Origin: Roseococcus thiosulfatophilus
GTDB taxonomy: Bacteria; Pseudomonadota; Alphaproteobacteria; Acetobacterales; Acetobacteraceae
Reading direction: 5' to 3'
Assembly (NCBI RefSeq): GCF_017311575.1
Contig: NZ_JAFFQY010000001.1
Coordinates: 1 to 64,000 of the forward strand
DNA: 64,000 nucleotides
Shown here: positions 1-7,801 of the stretch, piece by piece
Layout of the letters: each line of letters opens with the position of its first letter
Position numbering within the stretch: the stretch's first letter is position 1
Notes under the pieces: generated by a model
What the model saw: the letters and a program-made list of their open reading frames with translations, nothing else
What the model was told of the DNA's origin: nothing
The model's database searches: none
Program-made: the position numbers and the translations under genes

Positions 1-267
1 AGATGTCTTCAACCGCAATGCGATTGAAAGCACCTTTCCCAACCGTTTGGCTAGGACCCGGCTCCGACCGAGTGAGCCCTCAAGCTTACCGAAACCGGCG
101 GGCTTGTCAACTCAATCCGTCCGAGGAACCGGAGGGACCGGATCGCTCCGGCCCCCCCTATCTATGGGGGACAGCCCGGCCTGTAAATCCCCTTCCGCAA
201 TCCGGCGCGCATGGCCCCCATGCACGAACCCGGGTTGCGGATTCGTGACACTGGGGCGGCGGCGCCG
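1..267. other. Left-edge stretch without a supported gene
   Basis: I see no convincing coding region. The open frames on both strands here have no ribosome binding site and no recognisable domain. A short C5/G5 stem sits at 154-170, and the rest is GC-rich sequence downstream of the leftward receptor gene. A gene entering from the left edge cannot be excluded. Confidence 0.4.
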
Positions 268-1245
268 TCAGCTGTCCGCGCGGATGTTGTTGTCCGTGAT
301 CACGCGGCCCCATTTCGCGATCTCCGCGTTGATGAAGCGGCCGCATTCCTCCGGGTTCGAAGCCACAACGTCGCAGCCCTGCGCTTCGATGCGATCCTTG
401 ATGGAAGGTTCGTTCAGTGCCCGCACCAGCGCCTCGTTCATCTGGTTCACCAGCGCCGGCGGTGTGCCCGCACGGCCGAGCATGGCCCACCAGGTTGGCG
501 CCTCGAAGTCCGCGAAGCCCTGCTGCGCGAAGCTGCGCGTGCCCGGCACGTGGCGCGTCTCGCCGCGCGTGGTCACGCCCAGGGGCCGCAGGGTTCCCGC
601 CCGGATATGCTGGCTGACGATGACCACATTGGTCATGAAGAGCGGCACGTGCCCGGCCACAGCGTCCTGCACGGCAGGGCCACCGCCCCGGTAGGGCACA
701 TGCACGATCCGGAAATTGCCCTGCTGCTGCAACAGCGTGGTGGAGACATGCGCGAGTCCGCCCACGCCCGAGGTCGCGTAGTTCAGCGTGTCCGGCTGGG
801 CGCGCGCGGCCGCCACGACCTCCTCGAAACTGCGGAAGGGCGTGCTGTTGTGCGCCACCATGGCGAGCGGCCCCGACGCCACATGGCAGCAGGGCACGAA
901 GGCCTCGGCCGTGCGGAAGGGCAGGCGCATCACCGTCTCGTTGGTCGCCTGGGTGTCATAGACGAAGAGCCAGGTGCTCCCGTCCCCCGGCGCGCGGGAC
1001 GCCTCGATGGCCCCCGTGGCACCCGAGGCCCCGCCCCTGTTGTCAATGATGACGGGCTTGCCCAGCAGTTCCGCCAGGCGCGACTGGTAGAGGCGGGCGA
1101 TGGTGTCGGTGGACCCGCCCGGAGGCCAGGGCACGATCAGCCGAATGGGGCGGTCGGGAAAGCCGGCACCCAGGCTCTGAGCCCGCAACACGAGAGGGGT
1201 GGCAAGGCCGGCGGCCGTGGCGGCCAATAGGTGACGACGATTCAT
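268..1245 (-). CDS. Bug family tripartite tricarboxylate transporter receptor
   Basis: Periplasmic solute-binding protein of the Bug/TctC family, 325 aa, the usual length. These proteins capture small carboxylates for TTT-type permeases, but no permease gene is nearby, so the substrate is unknown. An N-terminal signal peptide starts MNRRHLLAATAAG and ends near LRAQS. The family motif around FPDRPIRLIVPWPPGG follows directly, then the GGASGATG loop. I chose the ATG at 1245 because a GGAGG lies 7 bases upstream; the longer frame to 1341 has no signal for initiation. Orphan Bug receptors are common in this group of bacteria, so isolation from a transporter is not remarkable. It is divergent from the gene at 1408. 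Confidence 0.9.
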   Translation of the reverse strand: MNRRHLLAATAAGLATPLVLRAQSLGAGFPDRPIRLIVPWPPGGSTDTIARLYQSRLAELLGKPVIIDNRGGASGATGAIEASRAPGDGSTWLFVYDTQATNETVMRLPFRTAEAFVPCCHVASGPLAMVAHNSTPFRSFEEVVAAARAQPDTLNYATSGVGGLAHVSTTLLQQQGNFRIVHVPYRGGGPAVQDAVAGHVPLFMTNVVIVSQHIRAGTLRPLGVTTRGETRHVPGTRSFAQQGFADFEAPTWWAMLGRAGTPPALVNQMNEALVRALNEPSIKDRIEAQGCDVVASNPEECGRFINAEIAKWGRVITDNNIRADS

Positions 1246-1355
1246 AAAGCGTTCCTCCAAGGCTGTGGAAGGAGTGTTCCCTTGTGGAAGCCTTACCGCA
1301 AGCGGGTTTCCACCCGCTTCGCGCCAGGGCTCCTGGCGCACCCTGGCAAAGTTAT

Positions 1356-1372
1356 TTGCGACTCACTCGCAA
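1356..1372. promoter_or_regulatory. Fur-like palindrome upstream of orphan gene
   Basis: The sequence TTGCGACTCACTCGCAA has perfect 6-bp inverted arms around 5 bases. Its geometry and arm sequence match the palindromes at 3636-3681 before the iron gene cluster. An overlapping GCAATTGC palindrome follows at 1369-1376. It lies about 35 bases before the gene starting at 1408 and between two divergent genes. Assignment to Fur or another iron regulator is inference. Confidence 0.5.
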
Positions 1373-1407
1373 TTGCATTAGAAGGAGGGACCAACGGAGA
1401 GCACCAC

Positions 1408-1833
1408 ATGGCGACACGCGGATTGCCCGCCTGGCCCCTCATCGGCCAGGAGACCGACACCCTGCCGGAACCGGAGCGCCTGGTGCTGGATGCCGCGCGC
1501 GCCTGGGCCGGCAGCGGCCCGGCCGGCCCGATGGGCGAGGCGGCACTGGTCTTGGCGGCAGGTGGAATGGAGGCGGCGGCGCTGCCCTTGGACGCGGCCC
1601 TGCGCGCCCTGCCCGGGCTGCACATGCAATGGGCGCTCTGTCCGGTCGTGTCGCGGGGAGAAGCCACGCTGCTGATGGCGCTGGGCGTGGTGCAATCGGG
1701 GCGGCGGGCCGTGGCGCTCGCCTTGCTGCACCGTCTGGCCCCGCCGCTGAGCGCCTATCGCGCCGTGGCGGAGCTCTCGGTGATGGGCTGCGTGTTTCGG
1801 CGCGGCGGCGTGTGTCTCACCGCGCCGCTGTGA
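1408..1833 (+). CDS. Hypothetical protein, possibly iron-regulated
   Basis: A 141-aa protein I do not recognise. It is rich in Ala and Leu, has no clear signal peptide or membrane segment, and carries cysteines near the middle (LCPVVSRGE) and close to the C-terminus (GCVFRRGGVC). The ATG at 1408 is preceded by a GGAGA at 1396 and by a GGAGG at about 1384. The longer frame from 1231 would read through the Fur-like palindrome and is less likely. It ends 3 bases before the convergent bacterioferritin gene. The palindrome and the neighbourhood suggest a role in iron or heme metabolism, but nothing in the protein itself proves it. Confidence 0.6.
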   Translation: MATRGLPAWPLIGQETDTLPEPERLVLDAARAWAGSGPAGPMGEAALVLAAGGMEAAALPLDAALRALPGLHMQWALCPVVSRGEATLLMALGVVQSGRRAVALALLHRLAPPLSAYRAVAELSVMGCVFRRGGVCLTAPL

Positions 1834-1836
1834 GGG

Positions 1837-2334
1837 TCAGTCGCCCTCGTGCTGCTCGGGGGCGGCGGCGCTGTTGAGCTGGATGTAGTTCTGCAGGCCC
1901 ATCTGCTCGATCATGTCGAACTGGGTCTCGAGGAAATCCTCGTGCTCCTCCTCATTGGCGAGGATGGCCTTCAGCAGGTCGCGGCTGACATAATCCCGCA
2001 CATCCTCGCAATGAGCGATGCCTTCCTTCAGGTCGGCCAGCGCCTTCTGCTCGAGCTTGAGGTCGCATTCCAGCACCTCGCGCACATTCTGGCCGATTAG
2101 GATGGGGTTCAGCCGCTGCACATTGGGCAGGCCGTTCAGGTAGAGGATGCGCTTGATGAGATCATCCGCGTGGCGCATCTCCTCAATGCTCTCGGCATAC
2201 TCATGCTTGGCGAGCTTCGTGACGCCCCAATCATCCAGCATGCGGGAGTGCAGAAAGTACTGGTTGATGGCGGTCAGCTCATTGGTGAGCTGGATATTGA
2301 GGTGTTCAATGACCTTCGGGTCGCCCTTGGGCAT
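1837..2334 (-). CDS. bfr: Bacterioferritin
   Basis: Bacterioferritin, 165 aa, a 24-subunit heme-containing iron store that oxidises Fe(II) at a di-iron centre. The ferroxidase ligands align with the E. coli protein shifted by one: Glu19, Glu52 and His55. The heme ligand Met53 is present in SIEEMRHADD. The ATG at 2334 has an AGGAG upstream and starts the usual MPKGDPKVIEHLN. It is the last gene of an iron unit with the ferric-binding protein and Bfd. A strong hairpin lies between bfd and this gene. Confidence 0.96.
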   Translation of the reverse strand: MPKGDPKVIEHLNIQLTNELTAINQYFLHSRMLDDWGVTKLAKHEYAESIEEMRHADDLIKRILYLNGLPNVQRLNPILIGQNVREVLECDLKLEQKALADLKEGIAHCEDVRDYVSRDLLKAILANEEEHEDFLETQFDMIEQMGLQNYIQLNSAAAPEQHEGD

Positions 2335-2352
2335 CGCCTGCCGCTCCTGATG

Positions 2353-2381
2353 TTGGCGCCGGGTATATGACCCGGCGCCAA
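2353..2381 (-). terminator. Perfect 12-bp hairpin between bfd and bfr
   Basis: Twelve-base perfect arms (TTGGCGCCGGGT and its complement) enclose the loop ATATG. It sits just after the bfd stop and before the bfr ribosome binding site. There is no U-tract, so it is more likely an RNA processing, stabilising or attenuating hairpin than a simple terminator. It could set different levels of Bfd and Bfr from one transcript. Confidence 0.6.
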
Positions 2382-2387
2382 GCAGGA

Positions 2388-2567
2388 TCAAGCGGCATTC
2401 GCGGCCGGCGGGGCCTCGCGCAGGATCTGCAGCACCGTCGCGGTGCAGCATCCGCACTGGGCGCGCCCACCGCAGCAGGCATAGACATCCTTGGGCCGGG
2501 CGGCGCCGGCCGCCGCGGCCGCCCGCACATCGCCATCGCTCATGGCGTTGCAGAGGCAGATGATCAT
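2388..2567 (-). CDS. bfd: Bacterioferritin-associated ferredoxin
   Basis: A 59-aa [2Fe-2S] protein that delivers electrons to bacterioferritin to release stored iron. The four ligands Cys4, Cys6, Cys38 and Cys41 (MIICLCN ... QCGCC) occupy the same positions as in E. coli Bfd. Extra cysteines at 31, 32 and 40 are unusual but not essential to the assignment. The start at 2567 lies only 4 bases after the stop of the iron-binding protein gene, so the two should be co-transcribed. Bfr follows after a 53-base gap holding a strong hairpin. Confidence 0.93.
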   Translation of the reverse strand: MIICLCNAMSDGDVRAAAAAGAARPKDVYACCGGRAQCGCCTATVLQILREAPPAANAA

Positions 2568-2571
2568 GGCC

Positions 2572-3594
2572 TCAGCGCCAGCCGGCGCGCTGCATCACGC
2601 GCAGCGCCTCGGGCGAGAGGGACGCCGCGCGGGCCACGTTCAGCGTATCGCGCTTGAAGTCGCCCAAGGACCGCAGGAAGGCGTTGGGCTGCACATCGGC
2701 CACCACCGGGTATTCGTTGTTGCCATCCGCGAAGATGGACTGCGCCGCGGGGCCGCTCAGATATTCGAGGAAGGCCTTGGCCGCCTCGGCATTGGGGGCG
2801 GTGCGGACCACGCCCGCGCCCGAGATGTTCACATGGGTGCCGCGGTCGCCCTGGTTGGGGAAGAGCACCGCCATCCGCTCGACGATCGCCCGGTCCTCGG
2901 CGCGCTGCGAGCGCGAGAGGTTGCCAAGGTAGTAGGTGTTCGAGATCGCCACCCTCCCCTGCCCGGCCGCCACGGCGCGGATCTGGTCGGTGTCGCCGCC
3001 CTGGGGCGGGCGGGAGAGGTTGGCCGCGATGCCGCGCGCCCAGGCCTCGGTCGCCTCCACGCCATTGGCCGCGATCATGCTCGCCGTCCAGCCGATGTTG
3101 TAGATGTTGCTGGAGCTGCGAACCGAGACCATGCTCCGGTATTCGGGCTGGGCCAGGTCCTCGTAGCGCGCCAGCCCCTCGGGCAGGCCACGGGCGCGGT
3201 CATACATCACCACACGCGCGCGGGTGGAGAAGCCGAACCAATGCCCCTCGGGGTCCCGCAGCGAGGCCGGGATGCGCGAATTCAGCACCTCGGACTGCAC
3301 CGGCGCCAGCACGCCCAGTTCCTGCGCGCGTCCGAGGCGGCCGAGGTCCACGGTGATGAGGACATCGGCCGGGGAATTGGCGCCTTCGGAGCGGATCCGC
3401 TCCAGCAGCTGGTCGGCATTCGCCTCGATGAGGCGGACGCGCACGCCGCTCTCGCGGGTGAAGCCGTCATACAGCTCGCGATCCGTGTCGTAGTGGCGCG
3501 AGGAATAGAGGCTCAGCACCCGGTCCTGCGCGCGCACCAGCGAGGGGGCGGCGAGAAGCGCGGGGGTGACGGTCAGGAGCAGTCGGCGGTGCAT
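2572..3594 (-). CDS. Ferric iron ABC transporter substrate-binding protein
   Basis: Periplasmic Fe(III)-binding protein of the FbpA/FutA type, 340 aa. The N-terminus (MHRRLLLTVTPALLAA) is a signal peptide cleaved near VRAQD, followed by the family opening VLSLYSSRHYDTD. The adjacent tyrosines of SNTYYLGNL are the typical iron ligands. The ATG at 3594 has a GAGG 6 bases upstream; the ATG at 3600 overlaps that site. No permease or ATPase gene is adjacent. It heads the unit with bfd and bfr, downstream of two Fur-like palindromes, so repression when iron is plentiful is likely. Confidence 0.9.
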   Translation of the reverse strand: MHRRLLLTVTPALLAAPSLVRAQDRVLSLYSSRHYDTDRELYDGFTRESGVRVRLIEANADQLLERIRSEGANSPADVLITVDLGRLGRAQELGVLAPVQSEVLNSRIPASLRDPEGHWFGFSTRARVVMYDRARGLPEGLARYEDLAQPEYRSMVSVRSSSNIYNIGWTASMIAANGVEATEAWARGIAANLSRPPQGGDTDQIRAVAAGQGRVAISNTYYLGNLSRSQRAEDRAIVERMAVLFPNQGDRGTHVNISGAGVVRTAPNAEAAKAFLEYLSGPAAQSIFADGNNEYPVVADVQPNAFLRSLGDFKRDTLNVARAASLSPEALRVMQRAGWR

Positions 3595-3635
3595 GGACAT
3601 CCTCGGTGAAGGCGTTCGGTCTGCATCTATCGCAA

Positions 3636-3652
3636 CTGCGAGCCAGTCGCAA
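3636..3652. promoter_or_regulatory. Fur-like palindrome, promoter-proximal
   Basis: CTGCGAGCCAGTCGCAA has 6-base arms with one mismatch and a 5-base spacer, the same design as 1356-1372. On the minus strand its TTGCGA could act as a -35 box with GATAGA about 15 bases further on. Binding here would block the iron unit at 3594. Confidence 0.45.
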
Positions 3653-3658
3653 GAGAAA

Positions 3659-3681
3659 CGCAAATCATTCGCAATTGCGAA
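3659..3681. promoter_or_regulatory. Fur-like box plus perfect 14-bp palindrome
   Basis: On the minus strand the core GCGAATGATTTGC closely resembles the alphaproteobacterial Fur core GCAAATGATTTGC (a 6-1-6 arrangement). It overlaps a perfect palindrome TTCGCAATTGCGAA at 3668-3681. The site lies about 70 bases upstream of the ferric-binding protein gene. Regulation by Fur is inferred from the motif and the target genes. Confidence 0.55.
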
Positions 3682-3742
3682 CGCTATCCTGCCCAAACCA
3701 CGAGGCGCGGGCCTTGATCCGGCGCAAGGCCCGCGCGCCGCC

Positions 3743-4525
3743 TCAGCCGAGGCCGCGCAGGAACTTCGCCCGAGCGGAGGCCGCGGCCATGAGGAAGGAA
3801 TGGTCATTGCCGCTCAGGATGAAGCGGGCGCCGAGGCCGATGTAGTCGCGCGCCGTGGCCTCGTCATAGACGCCGCCCATGCCCATCACCTTGCCGTGTC
3901 GCTTGCAGGCTTCGCCCACCTTCGCATAGGCCGCGCGGACGTCAGGGTGAGCGATCTGGCCCGGAATGCCCATGGTGGCGGTCAGGTCGCTGGTGCCGAA
4001 CATCAGCACATCCACCCCCGGAACGGCGGCGATGGATTCGGCGTTCTCCACCGCCTCCGGCGTCTCGATCATGCAGGCGATCAGGATGCTCTCGTTCAGC
4101 TCGGGCTGGGCCGTGGCGGGGTTCACCGCACCCAGGCCATAGGCGAAGGGCGGGCCGCCCCAGCTGCGCGCGCCGGTGGGCGGAAAGCGATAGGCCTGGA
4201 CGATGGCGGCCGCCTCCTCCGCATTGTCCACATGCGGCACGACCACGCCCATGGCGCCGTTGTCGAGTGAGCGCGTGCCCTCGAAGATCGCATCCTTGCA
4301 CACGCGCACGATGGGCGTGACGCCCTGGCTGAGCGCCGCCATGGAAATCTGCGCGGCATCGGCCACGCTCAGCGCGCCGTGTTCCATGTCGATGAACAGC
4401 CAGTCGAAGCCGGTGGCGGCGGCGATCATCCCGGTGGCGCTGCCGCGCAGGTGATGCACCCCGAAGCCGAGGGCGAGGCCGCCGGACGCCAGGCGCTGGC
4501 GGCAGTGATTGGTCACGATGGACAT
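3743..4525 (-). CDS. HpcH/HpaI family aldolase
   Basis: A 260-aa class II aldolase of the HpcH/HpaI family, which splits or forms 2-keto-3-deoxy acids with a divalent metal. Visible family features are FDWLFIDMEHG near the N-terminus, VVVPHVDNAEEA, and the metal region IETPEAVEN with GTSDL further on. The ATG at 4525 has a GGGAGG upstream. It is not in a recognisable catabolic operon; the next gene upstream encodes an exported RidA protein. The exact substrate cannot be told from the sequence. 4-hydroxy-2-oxoheptanedioate or 2-keto-3-deoxy sugar acids are the usual choices. Confidence 0.88.
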   Translation of the reverse strand: MSIVTNHCRQRLASGGLALGFGVHHLRGSATGMIAAATGFDWLFIDMEHGALSVADAAQISMAALSQGVTPIVRVCKDAIFEGTRSLDNGAMGVVVPHVDNAEEAAAIVQAYRFPPTGARSWGGPPFAYGLGAVNPATAQPELNESILIACMIETPEAVENAESIAAVPGVDVLMFGTSDLTATMGIPGQIAHPDVRAAYAKVGEACKRHGKVMGMGGVYDEATARDYIGLGARFILSGNDHSFLMAAASARAKFLRGLG

Positions 4526-4596
4526 GGTGCTTTCCTCCCTGGCGATGGAGCGCAGCACCGGGGGGGCCGGGGGTCAACCAGCCACCCCCTGCCCGT

Positions 4597-5043
4597 TCAG
4601 CGCGCGGCGATGGCCGCGATCTCGATCCGGACGTCACGCGGCAGCCGCGCCGCCTGCACCGTGGCCCGCGCCGGCGGGTTGGTCGGGAAATAGGTGGCGT
4701 AGACCGCGTTCATGCGACCGAACTCGTTCAAATCCGCCATGAAGACGGTGGTGGAGACGATGTCGCTCATCTGGAAGCCCGCCGCCTCGACCACCGCCTT
4801 GAGGTTGTCGAGCACGCGCCGCGTCTCCGCCTCGATCGAGCGGTCGGCGATCATCTGGTTGGTGGCGGGATCGAGCGCGATCTGCCCGGCCAGGTAGAGG
4901 GTGTTCCCCACCCGGATCGCCTGGCTGTAAGGGCCGATGGCGGCGGGTGAGTTGGGGGTGGCGATGACCTCGGCGCCGGATTGCGCGAGGGCGGCAGGGG
5001 CCGCCAGGAGCATGGCGGCAAGCAGGGCAAGGGCGGGGCGCAT
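4597..5043 (-). CDS. RidA family protein with signal peptide
   Basis: A RidA/YjgF-type enamine/imine deaminase-like protein of 148 aa. Unlike classical cytosolic RidA it begins with an export signal (MRPALALLAAMLLAAPAALAQ). The mature part carries NSPAAIGPYSQAI, LYLAGQIALDP and the conserved arginine in PRDVRIEI. The ATG at 5043 has GGAGAT 8 bases upstream. It probably acts in the periplasm, on an unknown reactive metabolite. A second RidA without a signal is at 16938. Confidence 0.88.
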   Translation of the reverse strand: MRPALALLAAMLLAAPAALAQSGAEVIATPNSPAAIGPYSQAIRVGNTLYLAGQIALDPATNQMIADRSIEAETRRVLDNLKAVVEAAGFQMSDIVSTTVFMADLNEFGRMNAVYATYFPTNPPARATVQAARLPRDVRIEIAAIAAR

Positions 5044-5139
5044 CACGACGATCTCCGTCAGGTTGAGGACGGACGAGCCTACTGCGCGATCCGGTTGCTT
5101 GGACCACGATTTTTGCGCCCCGCTCACGATACGCGGCCG

Positions 5140-6726
5140 TCAGGCCAGGCTGCCCACCACCAGCGCCTCCACCGCCTCCACACGGTCCGCCTCAGCCGCG
5201 GGCTTGTCGCGGCGGATGCGGGCGATGCGTGGGAAGCGCAGCGCATAGCCCGATTTGTGCCGCGTGCTGCGCTGCGCGGCGTCGAAGGCCACCTCCAGCA
5301 CGAGATGCCGCTCCACCTCCCGCACCGGGCCGAAGCGGGCGGTGGTGTGGTCGCGGATCCATTTGTCGAGCCAGACCAGCTCCTCATCCGTGTAGCCGGA
5401 ATAGGCCTTGCCGACGGGGACCAGCTCCTCGCCGCGCCACACGCCGAAGGTGAAGTCCGAATAGAAGCTCGACCGTTTCCCATGGCCGCGCTGGGCGTAC
5501 ATCAGCACGCAATCGAGCGTCAGCGGGTCGCGCTTCCACTTCCACCACGGCCCCTTCACGCGGCCGGGCGTGTAGGGGCTGTCGCCGCGCTTCAGCATCA
5601 GCCCCTCAATCGCGGCGGCCCGCGCGCCGTCCCGGATGGCGGCCAGTTCCTCCATGCTGCCGAAGCCGATGAGCGGCGAGAGGCTGGAAAGGGGCGGCCG
5701 CGCGCGCTCGTGCCACGCTTCCAGCCGGGCGCGGCGGGCGTCGAAGGGCAAGGGGCGCAGATCCTCCTCGCCCTCGAAGAGCAGGTCGTAGAGGCGCACC
5801 GCGGCGGGAAATTCCTTCAGCATCTTCGCCGTGACGGTCTTGCGGTTCAGGCGCTGCTGCAGGTCGGCGAAGGGCGCCACCTCGCCATCCCGCACCACCA
5901 GGAGTTCGCCATCGGCCACCGCGTGGAAATCCATGGCGGCGATGATCTCGGGAAAGCTGCCCGAGATGTCCTCGCCCGAGCGCGACCACAGCCGCCGCCC
6001 GCCGGGCCCGGCCGTGAGCTGCACGCGGATGCCGTCCCACTTCCACTCCGCCCGCCAGTCCGGGGCATGCAGCGCCTCGAAATCCTTGGCCTCCAGCGGA
6101 TGGGCCAGCATCAGCGGGCGGAAGATGGGCTGGCCGGCGGGGTCCGGGCGCGGCCCCCTTCCCTCCAGCCATGCGAAGAGCGGCAGGTAGGGCGGTCGGA
6201 CGCCGTGCCAGACCTCCTCGATCTCGCCCACCTCCTGCCCCGCCCACTCGGCCAGCGCCACCTTGGCGAGCCGCGCGGAGGCCCCGACCCGCAGCCCGCC
6301 CGTGACCAGCTTGATGAGGGCGAGCCGGGCACCCGAATCCAGCGCGTGGAGCCAGGCGGCGATGATGGCGGGCACCTCGCCCCGCCCGGCCCCATCCAGG
6401 GTGCGGACCACCTCGGCCAGGCCCGGCGGCGGCGCGTTGCTGCGCGCATCCTCGGGCCAGAGCAGGGCGATGGTCTCCGCCAGGTCGCCCACATAGTCGT
6501 AGCTCATGGCGAAAAGCACCGGGTCGGTGCGGGTGGCGATGAGTTCGCGCAGCAGCGCGGGCTTGGCCGTGCGGAAGTTCAGCTCGCCCGCCAGGGCGGC
6601 AAGGCCGATGCCCCGGTCGGGGTCGGGCTGGGTCGCGAACCATTGGCGGATCAATGCGACCTTGCCGTTCCGGCCGGGCGTGAAGAGCAGGCGTTCCAGC
6701 AGTTCGGCGAAGGCAGGGACGCTCAT
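5140..6726 (-). CDS. ATP-dependent DNA ligase, ligase-associated repair cluster
   Basis: A 528-aa ATP-dependent DNA ligase that seals nicks through an AMP-lysine intermediate. The nucleophile is Lys229 in AEWKWDGIRVQ. Further nucleotidyltransferase motifs follow: ELLVVRDG, EGLMLKRGDSPY and the KWKRDPLTLD region, then an OB-fold part. The N-terminal 200 residues form the DNA-binding domain typical of this bacterial family (TIGR04120 type). Its start overlaps the exonuclease stop by 4 bases, so the two are translationally coupled. It belongs to the four-gene cluster with Lhr-type helicase and metallophosphoesterase. Confidence 0.95.
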   Translation of the reverse strand: MSVPAFAELLERLLFTPGRNGKVALIRQWFATQPDPDRGIGLAALAGELNFRTAKPALLRELIATRTDPVLFAMSYDYVGDLAETIALLWPEDARSNAPPPGLAEVVRTLDGAGRGEVPAIIAAWLHALDSGARLALIKLVTGGLRVGASARLAKVALAEWAGQEVGEIEEVWHGVRPPYLPLFAWLEGRGPRPDPAGQPIFRPLMLAHPLEAKDFEALHAPDWRAEWKWDGIRVQLTAGPGGRRLWSRSGEDISGSFPEIIAAMDFHAVADGELLVVRDGEVAPFADLQQRLNRKTVTAKMLKEFPAAVRLYDLLFEGEEDLRPLPFDARRARLEAWHERARPPLSSLSPLIGFGSMEELAAIRDGARAAAIEGLMLKRGDSPYTPGRVKGPWWKWKRDPLTLDCVLMYAQRGHGKRSSFYSDFTFGVWRGEELVPVGKAYSGYTDEELVWLDKWIRDHTTARFGPVREVERHLVLEVAFDAAQRSTRHKSGYALRFPRIARIRRDKPAAEADRVEAVEALVVGSLA

Positions 6727-7751
6727 TCCGCATCCTCCTCACCGCGGCCCACCAGGTGCAGCGCGCGGCCGCGGATGCCCTGCTGGCCGAGCGCATGGAT
6801 CAGCGCCTCCTCGCGCCCATGGGTAATCCAGACCTCGCTCGCCTCCACCTCCGCGCAGGTGGCGAGCAACTCCGGCCAGTCGGCATGGTCGGAAATCACC
6901 ATGGGAAGTTCCACGCCACCCTGCTTCGCGCGCTGCCGCACCCGCATCCAGCCGCTGGCGAGGCAGGGCACCGGCTCGTTCAACCGCCGCGCCCAGCGGT
7001 CGGCGATGGCCGAGGGGGGCGCCAGCACGATGGTGCCTGCCAGCTTGTCCTTGGCCGCGACCGTCGCCGGCACGAGGGGGCCGAGCTTCACGCCCAGGGT
7101 CTCGTAGAGGGTGCAGAGCCGCTGCAGCGCGCCATGGATCGGGATGGGCCTGTCCCAGCCCGCCTGGCGCAGCAGCGCGATCAGCCGCTGCGCCTTGCCC
7201 AGCGCGTAGCAGCCGATGACATGGGTCCGCTCGGGAAAGAGGGCGAGGCTCGCCAGCAGCCGGCCAATCTCCTGCGCCGCCGGCGGGTGGCGGAAGACCG
7301 GCAGGGCGAAGGTCGCCTCAGTGACGAAGACGTCGCAGCGCTCGGGCTCGAAAGGGGGGCAGGTGGGGTCGTGGCGGCGCTTGTAGTCTCCACTGACCAC
7401 GGCGCGGCTGCCCTGCCATTCCAGGCAGACCTGCGCGCTGCCCAGCACATGCCCGGCCGGGCGCAGCCAGACCCGCACGCCGTTGACCGTCAATGCCTCG
7501 CCATAGCCCAACGCCTGCTGCGTGGTGCCGGCCCGATCCTCGCCCATGCGTTCGCGCATGATGGCCAGCGTCTCGGGCGTGGCCAGGACATGGGCATGGC
7601 CGGGACGGGCATGGTCGCTGTGGCCATGGGTGATGATGGCGCGGTCCACCGGACGGGTCGGATCCACGAAAAATCCACCTGGCTCGCAGTAGAGCCCCGC
7701 CTCGGTCACGCGCAGCCAGGTTTCAGGGTGGGGGGGCATTATCCGAATCAT
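6723..7751 (-). CDS. MBL-fold exonuclease, DNA ligase-associated
   Basis: A 342-aa metallo-beta-lactamase-fold nuclease of the SNM1/beta-CASP type found with this ligase. The metal-binding motif ITHGHSDHARPGH is intact, and further ligands lie at RPAGHVLGSAQ and VSGDYKRRHD. It is expected to trim DNA ends for the ligase. The first ATG (7751) has a GGAG very close upstream; an in-frame ATG at 7739 is an alternative. It is divergent, with a 50-base gap, from the C58-like gene at 7802, so both promoters must share that gap. Confidence 0.92.
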   Translation of the reverse strand: MIRIMPPHPETWLRVTEAGLYCEPGGFFVDPTRPVDRAIITHGHSDHARPGHAHVLATPETLAIMRERMGEDRAGTTQQALGYGEALTVNGVRVWLRPAGHVLGSAQVCLEWQGSRAVVSGDYKRRHDPTCPPFEPERCDVFVTEATFALPVFRHPPAAQEIGRLLASLALFPERTHVIGCYALGKAQRLIALLRQAGWDRPIPIHGALQRLCTLYETLGVKLGPLVPATVAAKDKLAGTIVLAPPSAIADRWARRLNEPVPCLASGWMRVRQRAKQGGVELPMVISDHADWPELLATCAEVEASEVWITHGREEALIHALGQQGIRGRALHLVGRGEEDAE

Positions 7752-7801
7752 TTGCTCCGGTTTTCGTCCGTGTCCATGCTGCCTGCATTCAGGAGAACTC
7801 T

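Noticed and set aside
3-248. Rightward 81-aa open frame at the left edge
   Set aside because: Low-complexity composition, no ribosome site, and a competing overlapping frame of equal quality.
2572-3594. Incomplete iron ABC transporter due to gene loss
   Set aside because: The permease and ATPase may be encoded elsewhere; absence from a 64-kb window is not evidence of loss.
4981-7107. Rightward 708-aa open frame opposite the ligase and exonuclease
   Set aside because: Antisense shadow of genes with full catalytic motifs; no ribosome site and no recognisable pattern.
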